DNA of 64,000 nucleotides from Datnioides undecimradiatus (lineage: Eukaryota > Chordata > Actinopteri > Lobotiformes > Datnioididae): NCBI GenBank assembly GCA_008933995.1, contig WARS01000033.1, positions 188,501-252,500 of the forward strand, written 5' to 3'. The notes under the pieces were generated by a model that searched no databases, was not told the origin of the DNA, and was given only the letters and a program-made list of their open reading frames with translations. Below are positions 1 through 21,743 of the stretch, piece by piece. The number at the start of each line of letters is the position of its first letter. The first letter of the stretch is position 1. Made by a program: the position numbers and the translations under genes.

Positions 1-3000
1 GCGCAAGGCTTGTAACTCTTCTAGCTGTGATTCACGGAATCCATTCTACGACGGCTGGTGTCGCTGCTGCCTCCCCCCGGCCCACCCAACCCCCCTTCCT
101 CCTCCTCCTCCTCCTGCCGCTGAGGGCATCGCATCCTGGAGGACAGTGCACGGTCTGAAAGAAAAGCGAATGTCTTTATGCAAAGATGATTACTCTCTCT
201 TTGTCCTATAATAACAAGAAAAACACACAAAAAAACAATATTGAACTCTTCGATGATACTGTATTAACCATTGGCGCATACGTGAACATGGCCGAGAATC
301 CAAACTCTTGTGATTAACTATCAGAAGGCATGTTTTGTTAAGGGAGTTTGCAGACAGGAAGAAGGTGGGGATGGAAAATAAAAACTTTTTTCCCCATAAT
401 GCCATAGGGGTAGCGTGCGTGCGTGCGTGAGTGAGTGAGTGTGTATGGGGGACTGACAGTCTCTGGTGAGGTCCACCACTGCAGGACACTGTAAAGCTTG
501 TCTTCCTCAAATACTATTTTAACCTGAATATGTACAAAAGAGAGAAAACGTTATTTAGAAAAAGAAGTATCTATCAACGCTGTCTGTTTCCGTGTAGATC
601 TACGGCCATATCAAGTAGCTCAATAATCCAACCATTACACAGGACGCTCTCTCGTCTGTTTCTTCGTCTGTGGAATTCCTAACCAGAAGTGTTGTGTCCC
701 TCCTGAAGCGAGCGCTCCGTGGAGATGTCCCTCTGTCATTTCTCTGTGCGCACTGTTGAGCGGCAGGTGGACGAGACACGGAGGGCAGCTGCCAATCAGA
801 CAGCAGCCATTGTAGCTCTCTACCAACCTTAACCCGTCACGAGAACGTGCTGGTTTGCTAACACCCATCATGCTCTTTGACCGTGGCCAGACGTGTAGAT
901 AGAAGTGACTTCTCCTTCCAGTGCATTTTGATTTCGAAGACTCTCCCTTTCTCTCTCGGTCTGTGTCATGTTTGTCATACTTAGATACTCTGTCTGGTGC
1001 ATGTGCGGTTGTTCTCTTTATCCGGTGAGGTTTGCGAGTCTGCCACGAAATTGCATTACCTGTCACAAGTTTTCTTACAAGCAATAAGTGTAGCATCTAT
1101 TTAAGGCCCACCTGCCCCACTCCCACCACCACCATTATCAATGTCTGTCTGTCCTTTTTTTGGCCCTCCTGAGCCCCCGTTGGATGATGTTAACTGTGTG
1201 ACAAAACGCCACCTCCCGTCTACGTACTTGCAGATTTTCTGTGAAACTGAAGGCTGACAGAAAGGATACCAGAGCAACACTGTAAGACATGATTTCAGTG
1301 TAGTGTAACGCTGTTTCTGAATCACAGTACTCTCCTTTTTTATTTTTTTTCCTATAAAATCCAAGGATACTGTATCTTTAGCCACATTGGAGCTGAACTG
1401 ATTTTTTTTTAATCCTTATTTTTATTTTACTGCATTTATAAAGCAAAACTTTTGAAATGTGCACAGGACAACACAGATGTGTCAGAGGTGGTGTCCACAT
1501 GAGGACGTGAATGTGCCATTTACTATTTCACCAGTGCTTAGCGGTGACCAGGTTGTTTCATCTTCTGTTTCTTTTTTTGCCTTTTTCTCTTGCCGCTTTC
1601 AAATCCTTAAAAAGTGAAACTGTATTTTTCCTGAGACTTTACACTGATGAGGGAACTGTCACTTTATGCTTAAAACTCTTTTGTTTCCACATTTCCTTCA
1701 GTCGTGCTGAGATTGTTGTTCACTAAAGCTCAGAGCTCAGAGATACGCTGGGAGCTGAGAGACTCGTGTCCAAATACTGTAGCTGTCCTTCCAACATCAC
1801 GTGTCAGGGTAACTGATAAAAGTCCACGTTACGATGCTGTCCTCTCGTTGTCTACATCCTGACAGTAGGACTAATACAATCAAACCTCATGACTGCAGCA
1901 GCCGCTCATGCAGGGGTCTGCAGGACAAGCTTGGCTCTTGAAAACAACCATTTGAGTCTCCAAAGGATTCTATGGCGCTTTGTGATTTCACATTCACACC
2001 CCGAATTTCGTTGCAACTGAGGATTCACCAGGCGACACTGTTGCACTCTGCCGCAGCCCCTCACTCTTGTCACAGCAGTATTCGTAACTGAAATGCAATA
2101 AGCATATTTTGTAACAAATGTTAACAGAATCGATCAACATATGCCAAAAAGTCCCGACTCTTAATCCCATAATGCAACTGGATGGTACAGCTGTCCTTGT
2201 AAACACCTTTCAGACTCAACACATTGAGTCTGAAACCTTAGATCTCATTCTACATGTGAGGTTTCTAGGTCTAGACCAAAATTACCCTGATGACATCACT
2301 GTGACGCCATCAGGGTTATTTTCTCAATAACACATGATGAAACTGGTTCTTTGGTACAGACCTGGTGGAGTGCCCATTTAAATGATGTTTTAAGAGACTC
2401 AGCTGAGGTGTCTTCATCGTGCCGTGCGTGCGTCCTGGGATCCCAGTGAAGGGTCTGTCAATCATTGGCTGTTGGATCTCATACAACACAGCTGTGTTCA
2501 AGGGCTTGGATGTTCCAGTTTTGCTGCAAAAGAAGTTTCCGTTTCTCTCATTTGCTTTGAATTGGGTCGTGATTGCTATAAAGAAAAATTCATTTAACTG
2601 TGGTTTAGACAGATGCTGGAAGCCTTTCGGGCGTTTGAGTGCAGTCGGGAGTTTTCGGCATCTTTTTTAAATTTCAGGTCTGTTTCATCTCTCTATGTCG
2701 ACACCTGAAACTGAGTGTTTACACAGCATCAATTGCACTTTAAGACAAAAACCCACAGAGCAATCCAACATACTCTGACAACAGTTGCTTAGAGCCTCTG
2801 TTGCCAACAGTGTGGCTATCTCACCAAAGGATTCAACTCGGCAGTCTCCTGCTAAACATAATCACTCTCAACAAAGTCGCCTTTCTTACTTTTATATCAT
2901 TTTGTCAAGAGATCTAAAAAAGGAAGTTGTCCATCTGTGTTTCCAGTCCTTTGGACAGGTGAAGTGTTTTTGAAAAAGTTTAGAAAAGTTTATCTCTTTG

Positions 3001-3790
3001 TGAAGCTATGTGGTTTGTGCCTTGTTCCGAAGTTGCATTTAATATGTCAAAGATATAAAGATGACTAGTAATAATATCTAGGGACTGTCATTATGATCAC
3101 ATGCAGTTGTTACTTTGCTTGTCTTTGTTTTCCCATCATGGTCGTGTTGATTTGAAGGGAGAGTTTAATGACCTTGGTACTGTTCCCCACCTAGAAAACG
3201 TCTTTGCACCGAGATCTTTGTTTGCTGTTTTGTTTTTTTTTTTAGTTTTTGTTGTTGTTTTTTTAACTTAAATGTGATTTTTGTTTGTTTGTTTCCAAAC
3301 AGTTGTGAGGTTGCTTTTCTTACAGCTCAGAAGTACAATCAAACCTTTGAGACATGAGGCCTATGAGGGCTCAGAGATGATTCTTCTGAACCTTAAGCCC
3401 AGCTTGGAAGTCCAGATGCAGTGTTCTGTGTTCCCTCATGCCATGTAAATGTCACACAGACTGTTTGTGTTAAGCAGCTTAACTTTCTTCACATACTTGG
3501 GAATCAGTTTTGTCCTCTGCAGTGAGGTCTGCTCTGCAGAATGCTAATGTTGGATTGCTGATGGAAACATATATCTTTGTCCGTAAAACCCTTCTGCTGA
3601 GGGAGCTGAGAGGTTGTGAATTTGCGGGGATGAATTTGGCTGAAGCAAGTTTCATGGATGGGTTTCCAGACTTATTCTTTTATCATCTGCATTGTACCAT
3701 ACTGTTCTCATGTTAATTAGTCTTTTCTTACATGCTAACATATTGTTTTGTTTGAGCAAATGAAATAAAAATTGCAATACGAGACTAGAA
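1..3790 (+). other. Non-coding region, candidate 3' UTR of an upstream gene
   Basis: No exon-like open frame with recognisable protein similarity is visible on either strand; the open frames here are short and low in complexity, such as the CCT/CTC-rich run near 75-118. A canonical AATAAA at 3764-3769 is followed by a T-rich stretch near 3790-3800, as expected at a polyadenylation site. In human, ENAH lies just upstream of LBR on the same strand, so an ENAH 3' UTR would fit, but nothing in the sequence proves it. Confidence 0.3.
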
Positions 3791-5898
3791 GTTGTTTCTT
3801 TTTAATGTGACATTCATCGCTATGAAGCTTCTTTGGTTCACACCTTATTTTTCTTACTTTTGTAATAAAAATCAAACATTGTGACATTACATAGTTTTAT
3901 TTGTAACTATAACTATAACTTACTAAGTCAAAAAGTGGATTTAGTGTTAAGTCATTGAACTGACTTAGTAATAAGTCACACAGGGATACCGTAGCAACAA
4001 AACTCCTGAGTGCACTGAAATGAGCATGGCTGAGTTTTACATCTTATGAATTCAACTTCTCATTTCAAATACAGAGATTGTTTGTCCTCAGGTCATCACA
4101 GTCTCACTGTGAGTGAATAAAGAGTGTGAATTCCCCTCAGACCTGGGTCCTTCTCTGCTGCACCCACATCTGTAACACCAGGTCGGCCTCTGTTTGACGG
4201 CTCAGTAACTGTGACTGTCTGACTGTTGCACGTTCACGCTCAGCGGGGAACAAGAAGAGGAAGGCGAAAACAGAAAATAAGTGAGCGAGCAAGCCCGCGT
4301 GGTGTGCATGTCTTGCTGCAACCCTGCCTTCTGGTGCTGCTGTGTGACAAGACGACAGAAGTTAGGTCAAGGCCAAGTTTGAAGCTACAAGCCCCGGCTC
4401 ACCGGAGTCAGTGATGTATGATGTGATGCAAACCGTTGAACAAAGGGGAGAGCTGGAGAAGAGCAGGAGGAACATGTGTAAAGCAGAAAGGTTGCGTCTA
4501 TAAGAGTGAGATGATTTTTGTGTGCAGGCAGTATTTATATTTGAAAAGACGCTGGCTGCTCACATTCACAACCAGTCATGTATATGTGTATTTAAGCAAT
4601 GCAAACTATGTTTAATCTTCTTTTTTATCATATTATACTAATACATGAGGAATTATGAATAAATGCTTTAAATTTGTACAACTGGATCTGTGAATATACC
4701 AACAAATGTATATCTCTGTGTGTTAGGTTGCATTACATTTCAGAATGATCTCATAATGTTTCTGGATGACACTTTCAAATATGTCAGTTGTTTCAAACAC
4801 TCTAATGCATCTGATGTGTTTATGATTACAGAAGACTTCCCGCACTTTTCTGGTCGTCTGTCAAGCCTCTCTTTACAATACATACACCAGCACTTCCTGT
4901 GGGTGGGGCATAGGGAGGTCTGGCAGTGCATTTGCAGTTCATCTGAGGTTTTGTTTGAGCCAGAGAGGAGCTGTGCTGTGGCGAAAGCTGCACTAAAACA
5001 GGAAAACACCCTGAGCTGCAGAGAGAGAACGACGGTGAAGCTGACAAAACTTTGATGCTGCAATTGGATTGGAGGGTTTGCATTTTCAAAATCAGTTTTC
5101 TTCCTCTTGTCTTTAAGAGCTGATGTTAGGAGAGGCAGGTCACAACTGTCAAGTCTCCCATTAGAACAAAAACATATGCAAATAAGACACAACATGCAGC
5201 TCTTACTGATTCTCTTCTACTTACACTTCATGTCTGAGTGACTTGGCTCACTTGGAGGCAGTTTGCAGTCCCTTTCAGCTGATGGTGCACTTTCCCACAG
5301 AGGTGCAACAGTATAGCAAATATCAACCAATTCTTTCCCTATGATAATTAGATACAGTAAGGTTATGAGCACAGAGATTAAAGCAAATGACATTAGTTAC
5401 TCAGACTGAAACCTTTTGCTGGGAAGGTCACCAACACGTCTTTGAAAGAGATACCCACAATATTGAAAGTGATTTTACCAATCCAAGCTGTGCAGAGCTT
5501 TGTATCGTCTGCTGTTGCAATACATGAGACGATTAGATATTCAGCATACAGTGAGGTTTGCTATGTTGGCTACACAAGTTTCACTTTATAGTCTATTTTT
5601 ATTATCTTTCAAGATTCACTTTATATATCATTTGGTAATGGTTTCCTCATTACAACATACTAGAAAGGCAAATAACTGTTCATTATCCAACAGTTTTAGT
5701 GTTAATGTAAAGTACATTTTTAAAGGAATGCACCGTGCCCTGCATCACATGTAAACACTGTGCAGTTTAAACAACACTAAGCCTATTCATTTAACACAGA
5801 GTGACAACAGTAGGTCCTAGTAGTAGTAGGACTGTAAAGTGATGACAGGTTCCCTTAGGAACATAGAGAACATGCCATTTATTTCTCTCTGTGTGTCC

Positions 5899-5965
5899 AT
5901 AGATAGATAGATAGATAGATAAACTTTATTCATCCCAAACTGGGAAATTTCCACGTTGCAGCAGC
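5899..5965 (-). repeat. (TAGA)n joined to a LINE-like 3' end
   Basis: About six TAGA units at 5899-5922 run into an AAACTTTATTCATCCC-like stretch and a GGGAAATT motif. This arrangement, a tetranucleotide tail followed by a tract ending in GGGAAATTCC, is common at the 3' ends of teleost LINE copies in reverse orientation. The family cannot be named from this short remnant. Confidence 0.45.
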
Positions 5966-6066
5966 AATTTAAAAAAAGATAAATATATATAAGAAAATAT
6001 ATAACTAACTAACTTAACTGTTTTATTACACATTAAAAAGAATCTGTTTTGCTTGAGCATTAAATT

Positions 6067-6081
6067 GGGGGGGGGGGGGGG
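6067..6081. repeat. Poly-G homopolymer
   Basis: Fifteen consecutive G bases about 150 bp upstream of the lbr promoter CCAAT box. The length is likely polymorphic and the tract is prone to sequencing error. Confidence 0.9.
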
Positions 6082-6220
6082 TACTGCTACCATTTTGTCT
6101 GACGGTAATTTGACACCGGTAAACAAAGTAGTCGTGACTCCTTCAAAACCAATCCCAACTCAGTTAAAATCCACCAATAACCAATGATATTACAGAACAG
6201 TTTGAAATGAACCCTATGAT

Positions 6221-6412
6221 AGCCAATCAGCAGCCTTCGCGCCTTTCCAGTTACTGGTGGGTTTTGCCCGGAGAGGGAGGGAGAACGAGCACTACGTCAA
6301 ACGTGAGCAAAGTCAGTTTTTTTTAAATATTAAGCCTAAATTATTAATTACGCGTGTTGTTGCGGAATATTCTGTTGGTTTTATTTACTGGAATTATTCG
6401 TCCAAAGTTAAG
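6221..6412 (+). promoter_or_regulatory. lbr: lbr promoter and non-coding first exon (inferred)
   Basis: A CCAAT box at 6223-6227 precedes a relatively GC-rich stretch. A strong splice donor (AAG followed by GTAAGTG) lies at 6412/6413. The lbr start codon sits in an exon whose acceptor is at 11684/11685 and which carries only 10 bases of leader, so an upstream non-coding exon is required; this is the best candidate. The transcription start would lie near 6240-6300. No TATA box is seen. Confidence 0.5.
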
Positions 6413-9400
6413 GTAAGTGTGTCCGCCCAACCAGTGTGCTTGTGATGCAGAATGGCAAACCGCTTTACGTTTCTCTTTGTTGGGATATTGGGGCTTAGCC
6501 GAAGCTAACTCAAGCTGGCTGCGTAACGGCGCTCTGGGCTCCGACTAGTTCCTGGAATATGAACTTATTTCTATAAGTCTAAGTAAATTTACTTCGGATT
6601 TGTGCGGTTTTCTCACGTGCTGTCGACCTTCCTCTTAAAGCCCGAGGTTTTTGAGAAATGTTTGTTAGTTCTTGTCAGCAACATTGTGACGTTAACAGAC
6701 GTAAGTTATAACAGTGCTGTTACTGACATGCTATACGATAACATCCAGATTAACGACACGCAGCTATAGGACGGTCAGAAATTAGACTGTGCCTGTTCAG
6801 GAAACCTTTTTTTAAATTAAAACCTAAACGTTAACACTGGCCCACTTGGTTTATCGACTGCCTGCGCATACAAGTTGTAAAATCTGTTCGCTGTGATAAT
6901 GGTACCGTCAGTGTGCTTGGTGTTGTTTAACTGAGTGGCGTGCGCTTACGGACTGATTGTTTGACGGGGGAGTTTGGTGTCTTACTGGACAGCATTTGAA
7001 TCCATGACGTTTTCCCTCCTTTCCTTTCTGTTGCCTGCAACAGCGTCGCGGCTATCTTGAAGCTAACAAAGTTAACGTTAGGCGCAGTTTAAAGAAACAG
7101 TCCCTGGAGTGTTACGTTGCAAATGAGCTATTCCTCAAGCAATATGACTTAATTTACTGTTATTGTAGCAGGCGAACCAGGCGGTATTAATACATTCGCT
7201 TTGTGGCGCTGAGAGTAAAAACAGGCAGCTGAAGCTCACGAAATATTAAATAAAGCTGCGCAAAGTAATTCTTTATTGCATTAAATCATAAATCCTTACG
7301 CATATAAAGCAGTTATTTTCTACTTACTGATTGTACACATTAGTAGTATATCTGTTAAAGGCATAGCAATAATTCAGATTAATGTAAACTAATGTTCGTG
7401 GATCTTAACCGGACATTTGCTGGTGCATTTATATGACGTTCAGAGTTAATAATGCAATGAGTTATCTCCCTAATTCGTTTTGTGGAGCAAATGAACCCAT
7501 GCTGAATCATGCCAACCTTAACGAAGGTGAAACTACACGTTTCTGAGACGTTAACGCAACAGGTTATCGCCGCGGTAGTGGGAGTTTACAACTTTACGCA
7601 CGTTACATTTCAAAGGGGCTGCATGTCAGGTGGAGCCTAACAGTTTTCAACACAAAGGGGGGGATGTCAGTTTGATTTCTGTTTAAAACTCCACCCACGC
7701 CGCTGCACCCGTATCCTTTCATCAGCCCAGCCTGAGATCTGATGGGAAACTCTCATCAGTCACGATTCAGCCCCGTCTTTCACATCCCACATGGAACTTG
7801 GCAGGCAAGCCAGGAGAGCAACGCAGGGACTTACTTTTGGTGTGTTATGTTTAGATGTTTTTCAGTCAGATGTTGTGGCATTTGTTGTTGTTGTTTTATT
7901 TGATTATCTCAGTTACCACGGGGTTAAGTGAGAGTGTGATTTGACATGTGTTTGATGTTTTCTTTTCAGATGGATAATTTAGCAGAAAAAAGTACAAACT
8001 GAGCAACTAATCCAAACCATAAGGCAGTTTCTACATGCTGCCTGTCATTTATTGAAGCACGCAGTGTTAAACTCTGGAATTTTAATTAGAAAGCCCGCTG
8101 ACAGGAGGCTGTCATTATGCTATGTGGCTAAAATCATCACCAGTAGTGAACTGGAGATGAAGACACAAATGTGCTTCGCTCAAACCAAAGCCTGTTATCC
8201 TAAATATGTTTAATTCAGTTGTTTTTTTTCACTTACTTCAGGTTATTGTAAAAGTTCTTGTAACTTCTCTCTTACATTGGAATGCTCCATCGGTGTCCTC
8301 ATTCCAGCAGTCTCAGGGCTGAATGAAAAGTGATTTAGACACAGTAAAGAGAGACAGTGACACATTCAGACAGTGTTTCCATCTATCTCAGCTGCATGTA
8401 ACATCTATGTGCATCTGTGCATGGCTCGTCCAGAGCTTACTGAATGTCTGGTCGTAAAGCTGAGTGGCAGTTGTCACAATTGTATGAGCCCAGTTGGGTT
8501 GTTTGGTTGTTCTCAAACTGCTAAACTTGACAGACTTAACTGGCTGCTAGAGACCCAGCAGCCACAACCTCAGTTTAGTTTCATACCCTTTGTAGTTTGG
8601 CTGGTCTGAAATTCTTTGCCTGGTTGCCTGTGACTTGAATGACACCACTCTTTCAGACAGACAGCTTTGGGTAAACCTAGCAGGGACAGACCTGTCAGCA
8701 GTTCTGCAGTAGTGTGGTGGTTTTCTAGACACTGAGCCTCCCCAGTCACTAATGTTCCATAATGCTGACATTGCCTGGCCTACCTCATTGTGTGTCCTGT
8801 GGTGCTCTCTACAGTAGGATTTTGCTTTCTACAGTGTTAACTAATGCAGCTCTCAAAATGTTTGGATTTAAAATTGCAAACCAGTGATGTGTTGCATAAA
8901 CACAGACACAACCGAAACCTGAAGATAAACAAAACAAAGATCATCATTGATACTTTGATGTACTATAATATCAATAGTGTCATTTGTTATTTAAATGAAT
9001 CCATTGAGTTTTTTGGTAAATTAGTTCTATCTCTACTCCACTGTAGGATAATATTGAATTATCTGAACAATACTGAACATACGGTCTCCACTGTATTTTT
9101 TTCTTATGATTAAACATGTTTCTATTTTTTAGGTTTGAATGCCTTAGGGATGGACCGAACAGCCCACTCATCTCTGGTTATGTTGTAGCGAAACCGGCTC
9201 GACTCTCATCTGCTTCACTTTCTGTTTTAGCTCAAGAGCATCTTACAGCCCATAGCAATGTCTTCTGTATGTGCTTAGTCTAATCCTTGGTCTGTGTCTT
9301 TTTCGGAGAGTATCTGCTATGCACAAACAAACATTGCTGTTTGCATGCTACATATGTGGTTTGTAAGATTTTGTTTATGATTAATTCAAATAGGTGTCCC

Positions 9401-11684
9401 ATTTTACTTCGTTGATCGTGTCAACAGAATAATTACTTGTAATCACCATTGTTAGTACTCCATATTGTATGAGTCTTTGATATGATATTACATGGTATTA
9501 CTGAATTGTTGTCCAGTCATAGTTACTGCATCTGCAGTAGACAGACAGTAAAATGTGTGCCAAATATGTAAGTGCCAAAGCAGTGTGAGTAATAATGAGC
9601 CCATTGAGATGTGAGATGCCACTGCAGTTGTCATTCAAGCAGATTGTTGAAGTTTGACTCCATGCTGTGCTTCAGTAGACTGTATAGAAACAGAAAGTGC
9701 AGGGTGCAATGACAGTGCCTGTTATTGTATTATTTTATTATCCCTCTTTATTGTACCTATACAGAGCATTCACATGGTTTGACCAGTCCAGTTTATTGTC
9801 TGTTGTCAACTCCCTTGGTGATCACCAGTGTTTCTCTGCCTGTGGAAGTCCACCACCAGCTCCTTGGTTTTCCCAGAGTTGATCTGGAGGTGGTTTTGCT
9901 TGCACCAGTCCACAAAGTCTTTGTTGAGTTCTCTGTACTCCCTGTTGTCCCCATCTGTGATAAGACCAACAACTGCGGAGTCATCAGAGAACCTCTGCAG
10001 GTGGCAGTTCTCAGTGTTGTATGTGAAGTCTGCAGTGTAGACAGTGAAGAAGAAGGGAGTCAGAACAGTCCCTTGTGGATCTCCCGTACTGGCTACGACA
10101 GTGTCTGGCACACAGTCCCGCGCCCTCACATACTGTGGCCTGTCCAAAATCCAGTATGTGAGGTGGTGATTCACACCGGCTTGCTCCAGCTTGTCCCTCA
10201 TGAGTTTAGGCTGGATGGTTTTAAAGCACTAGAGAAATCGTAAAATATGATCCTCACAGTGCTCTCAGCCTTTTTCTGTTGAGAGTGTTCACTGATGGAG
10301 ATAGATGGCAGCATCGTCTAATCCGGGCCTCAGATGTACAAGGACCAGCCTCTCCTGGACCTTCATCGGGTGGGATGTGGCCGGAATGCGGGGACTTTGG
10401 CACAGGGAACACACAGTGCTGTGGGACCTGGGCTGATTCCTGATCAAAACTATTGAAATAGATGTTCAGGTCATTGACCCACCTCTCATCCACCACCGGC
10501 TGGGAGTCTGACACCTTGTAACCTGAGATGGTTTTAAAACCCTTCGAAGCTCCCCTGGTGTTGTTCAGAGTTTTTATATGTCATGGTCTGAGATACCAGG
10601 GCAGGGACAGGAGATGATGTGTATGCCTCCTTAGTATTGGCAAACAACAAGTCCAGGGTTTTATTGTCTCTGGTGTGGCAGGTAACGTATTGGGTGAAGG
10701 TGGACGGAGTGGATGAGGGAGAGGCATGATTAGAGTCCCCAGCGATAAGTTGGAGGGCATGCAGGTGCTGTGTCTACAGCCTGCTGGAGACTGAATGCAG
10801 GACATCATAAGCTGTGCTGGTGTTGGCAGATGGGGGAACATACACTGCTATTGTAATAACACGCAAAAATTCCTGTGGTAGATAATATGGCCTCATACCA
10901 ACCGCCAACTGTTCAATCTCCTTACTGCACAGTTCTTTAATAGTGATGTGTCCAGTATTACACCATATATTGTTCACAAACACTGCCAGTCCTCCACCTT
11001 TCCTCCTACTGCTCTCCTTCGACCGGTCTGCCCTCACCAGTTTAAATCCATGAATCCACGAAGAGCATGACACTACATTCCTTGTAATCCTGCTGGTGCC
11101 GGGTCAGTGCCGTTAATCTGTCCACCTTGTTGGGAAGAGATCATACATTCCCAGTGATGACCGAGGGATAGACAGGTTTGTACCCTCTCCTCCTGGTACA
11201 GTGCGCTCTCCCAGCACAGAATCCCCTTCTCCTCCTCCAGAGCCCCGGGGGGACGCAGGGCCTCTTGGTAGTCAGCGCAGTGGTGATGCAGAATTCTAGG
11301 AGCCTGACTCCATGTACTGCATTGTCTCTGCATCTCCGGTGTGTTATCCATGTAAAAGAATTTGAAAAATGACTAAAGGCCAGAGCAGACGTTGTTCGCT
11401 TGACATCCATTGTATGAAAAAAGAGGCTAAAGGTCGAAATAAGCTAAGAAACTAGAAAAAGAGAGAAAAAGTTCAGAAAAGTTAGGGAGCTGTTGTGACT
11501 GCAGCTCGGATGTGTGCCATTATTCAACAATTTGTGACATTGATGGAAAGTGATGATATTGGTTCGTTACTTTCTCCACATTTCTCTCATCCTCTGTTCT
11601 GAACTGAACATTTGTTTTTGTCTTAAATTTTTTTTTGTCTGGTTTACTCTCATTCTTTATCTGTTGTCTGTCATTTGATCTCAG
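6413..11684 (+). other. lbr: lbr intron 1
   Basis: A 5.3-kb intron between the inferred non-coding exon and the first coding exon. It holds a decayed minus-strand LINE at about 9780-11410 and otherwise no coding evidence. Confidence 0.5.
9780..11410 (-). pseudogene. Decayed non-LTR retrotransposon (endonuclease and reverse transcriptase remnants)
   Basis: Read on the minus strand, the pieces fall in LINE order. An endonuclease part (about 11073-10774) contains KGGGLAVFVNN, with residues typical of the AP-endonuclease domain of fish LINEs, and AVYVPPSAN. A reverse transcriptase part (about 10201-9806) has DPQGTVLTP and FSDDSAVVG, the latter in the place of the catalytic F/YxDD box. The frame changes several times and the region between the two domains is much shorter than in an intact element, so it has lost sequence and cannot encode a working protein. 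It lies antisense within lbr intron 1. The clade is probably in the Rex1/CR1/L2 group; this is a guess from motif style. Confidence 0.75.
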
Positions 11685-11694
11685 GCCAGTGAGG

Positions 11695-19738
<8,044 letters not shown>

Positions 19739-21225
19739 GAAACCCAGCACTGGACATTCCTGAGCTCAGGCCTTTTTTGACCCAGTACTATGACTGTGAA
19801 GGGTCACAAACCCAAATATGAATGGACTGACGGACTGACAGACTGATTTGTTTTTGTTTGTTAGTAGTGTTTTTTCCTTTTAAACCAAGAATATTTTTCA
19901 AATCTTGATTCAGGTGCTTCAGTACTTGGGATTTTTTTGTTGGATGAAAATAAGAAAGTCTTGGCATTATTGATTGTTTGAAGAATTGCCTTTATAAGTA
20001 GGGTTTACTCAAATATATACTTTTGACAGTTTACAAAATAGTTGGGGAAAAAATCTCCTCTGCAAGGAATGTCTTGTTAGGATGTATATTTTTGTATATA
20101 AACATTTGTTTTTATACTTCCAAGAATATCAGTTGCATAATTTTTGGTAAGTTTTACCTTTTGCTTCCATATTCAAAATGTTGAAATATTAGCTTGGCAA
20201 TTACACTGCTTGTGTATATTGTGAAGGATGGGATTAAAATTTCAGACTAGGGTTTAAATCACCTGTACAGTTGAACAAGGACTCTTGTTATTTCTCAGGA
20301 CCCATGATGTTTTAGAAAGTTCAATAAGAAAAAAGTTTCGTCTAATTATTTTGTGTATAGTTTTATATAGAGCTCTAGTTTTGACTTGAGAGTGTAAAGT
20401 GATTTTGGTGGTTTCAAGAAAAATGCACTAATGCGTTAAGGCATTTCCTTTTTCCAAAGTGTATTAATTGGGCTTTGCTACCTCAGGTTCACTCACTGTT
20501 TGGTCTTTCCTTCTCTGTGCCCAACAGAAGGCAGTGTGTGTAATTATGAGTGTGATGTCATTGCTTTGAAAGTAAAATTAGTTTGACTTGTTTTTAATTG
20601 CAACAACATAATTATCTGTTATGAACAGGTAGTAACCATCCACATCGCGCGTGTCATGCCTTTAGAATGGAACAGCCAACTACTTTTTTTTTTTTTTTCT
20701 TACATTTGTAAGGCACTGATGAAACATTTGTTTTTTGTTCTTCTAGTTTTTGGAGCATATCCTACCGCTGCCACAAGAATTACCTTTGATCTATTTAAGC
20801 TTTAACTTGCCAAGTCATATGGCAGTTTAAATGAAGTAATACAGTTATACTGTGACAACATGCAGAGCTGTTGGTTTGTGTTTGCATTTATAAGCAGTGC
20901 ATTTGCAACCCTTACCCCACAAAAAATATTTTTATGCATGTGCAGCTGTAGTGGAGTACATACGTAGCAATACATTAACTAGACTAGGTAGCAGTTTTTT
21001 ATGCTGTGCTGACTGAATACCATGTAAATATTGTTTTTGTTTTAATCATGTTAATTTGAGTTAAAGAGGTGACAGTAGTGATAAAAGTAATGCTTCTTAT
21101 TAGATATTTAATGTTGCTTTTTATTTTGATTTTTTTTTTTGACCACTGTAGTTATGTTTACTGCTTGATCTGCCATGTTTTTGAAAAATACTTAATGTAA
21201 TAAAATTAATGTAAAATGGTGTGCT
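19739..21225 (+). other. lbr: lbr 3' UTR
   Basis: AT-rich sequence following the lbr stop codon with no open frame of note. An AATAAA at 21199-21204 is the best distal polyadenylation signal; an ATTAAA near 20232 could act as a proximal one. A T homopolymer lies at about 20683-20698. Confidence 0.6.
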
Positions 21226-21743
21226 ACACTCTTTACCTGATCAGAGAGAAAACATGTTTGATACTTGAGATTCCACCATCTGATTTCCCCCCACATACAC
21301 TTAATGGTAGTTCTTTTTCTTGCTATTATATAATAAACTGCTCTCCTTGGTTTGCAATCTGTAAAAGCAATTATGAGGATATATGACCACAATGAATGAG
21401 AAGTTAAGACGTCCAGCAGATTGTTGGCGATGATATATCAATTCTGTGACAGTGGCTGGATAAATCTTACCTGTACAAATGTTGCAGCACAAAATAAAAG
21501 AACTATAGTATTTCCACTTTCTCCTTTCTGTGGACTTCATTCATTTGTACAAAGGAGTACTTTGTGTGTGTGGCTAATCTCCAGACAGAGAGGATAATGG
21601 CCTGGTCTTAGTTCTGTCTGCCTCTCTGATACAGCTATAAGGGCTTAGGAATATTTGGACAACAATACCAATGGGCCATTGGGCTCTTGACAGTGAAGGA
21701 TGCACCTCAAGGATGTAGCCAAGGGTCCAGGACTATTTGGTGG
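21226..21743. other. Intergenic spacer
   Basis: Between the lbr polyadenylation signal and the hAT element. No gene or recognised repeat was seen. Confidence 0.5.

Larger units (their letters stand above)
3791..6220. other. Intergenic region upstream of lbr
   Basis: No gene is supported. The open frames at 4690-5195 overlap on both strands and show no domain-like sequence. The stretch holds an ATAG microsatellite joined to a short sequence typical of a fish LINE 3' end (5899-5965) and a 15-base G run at 6067-6081. Confidence 0.5.

Noticed and set aside
21..230. 69-aa minus-strand frame with a Glu/Gly run
   Set aside because: Low-complexity reading of a CCT/CTC-rich stretch; no domain, splice context or conservation visible.
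635..1096. 153-aa minus-strand open frame
   Set aside because: Composition is random-like, no recognisable motif, and it lies in a candidate UTR.
4740..5195. Overlapping open frames on both strands (121 and 151 aa)
   Set aside because: Neither shows domain-like sequence; mutual overlap suggests chance.
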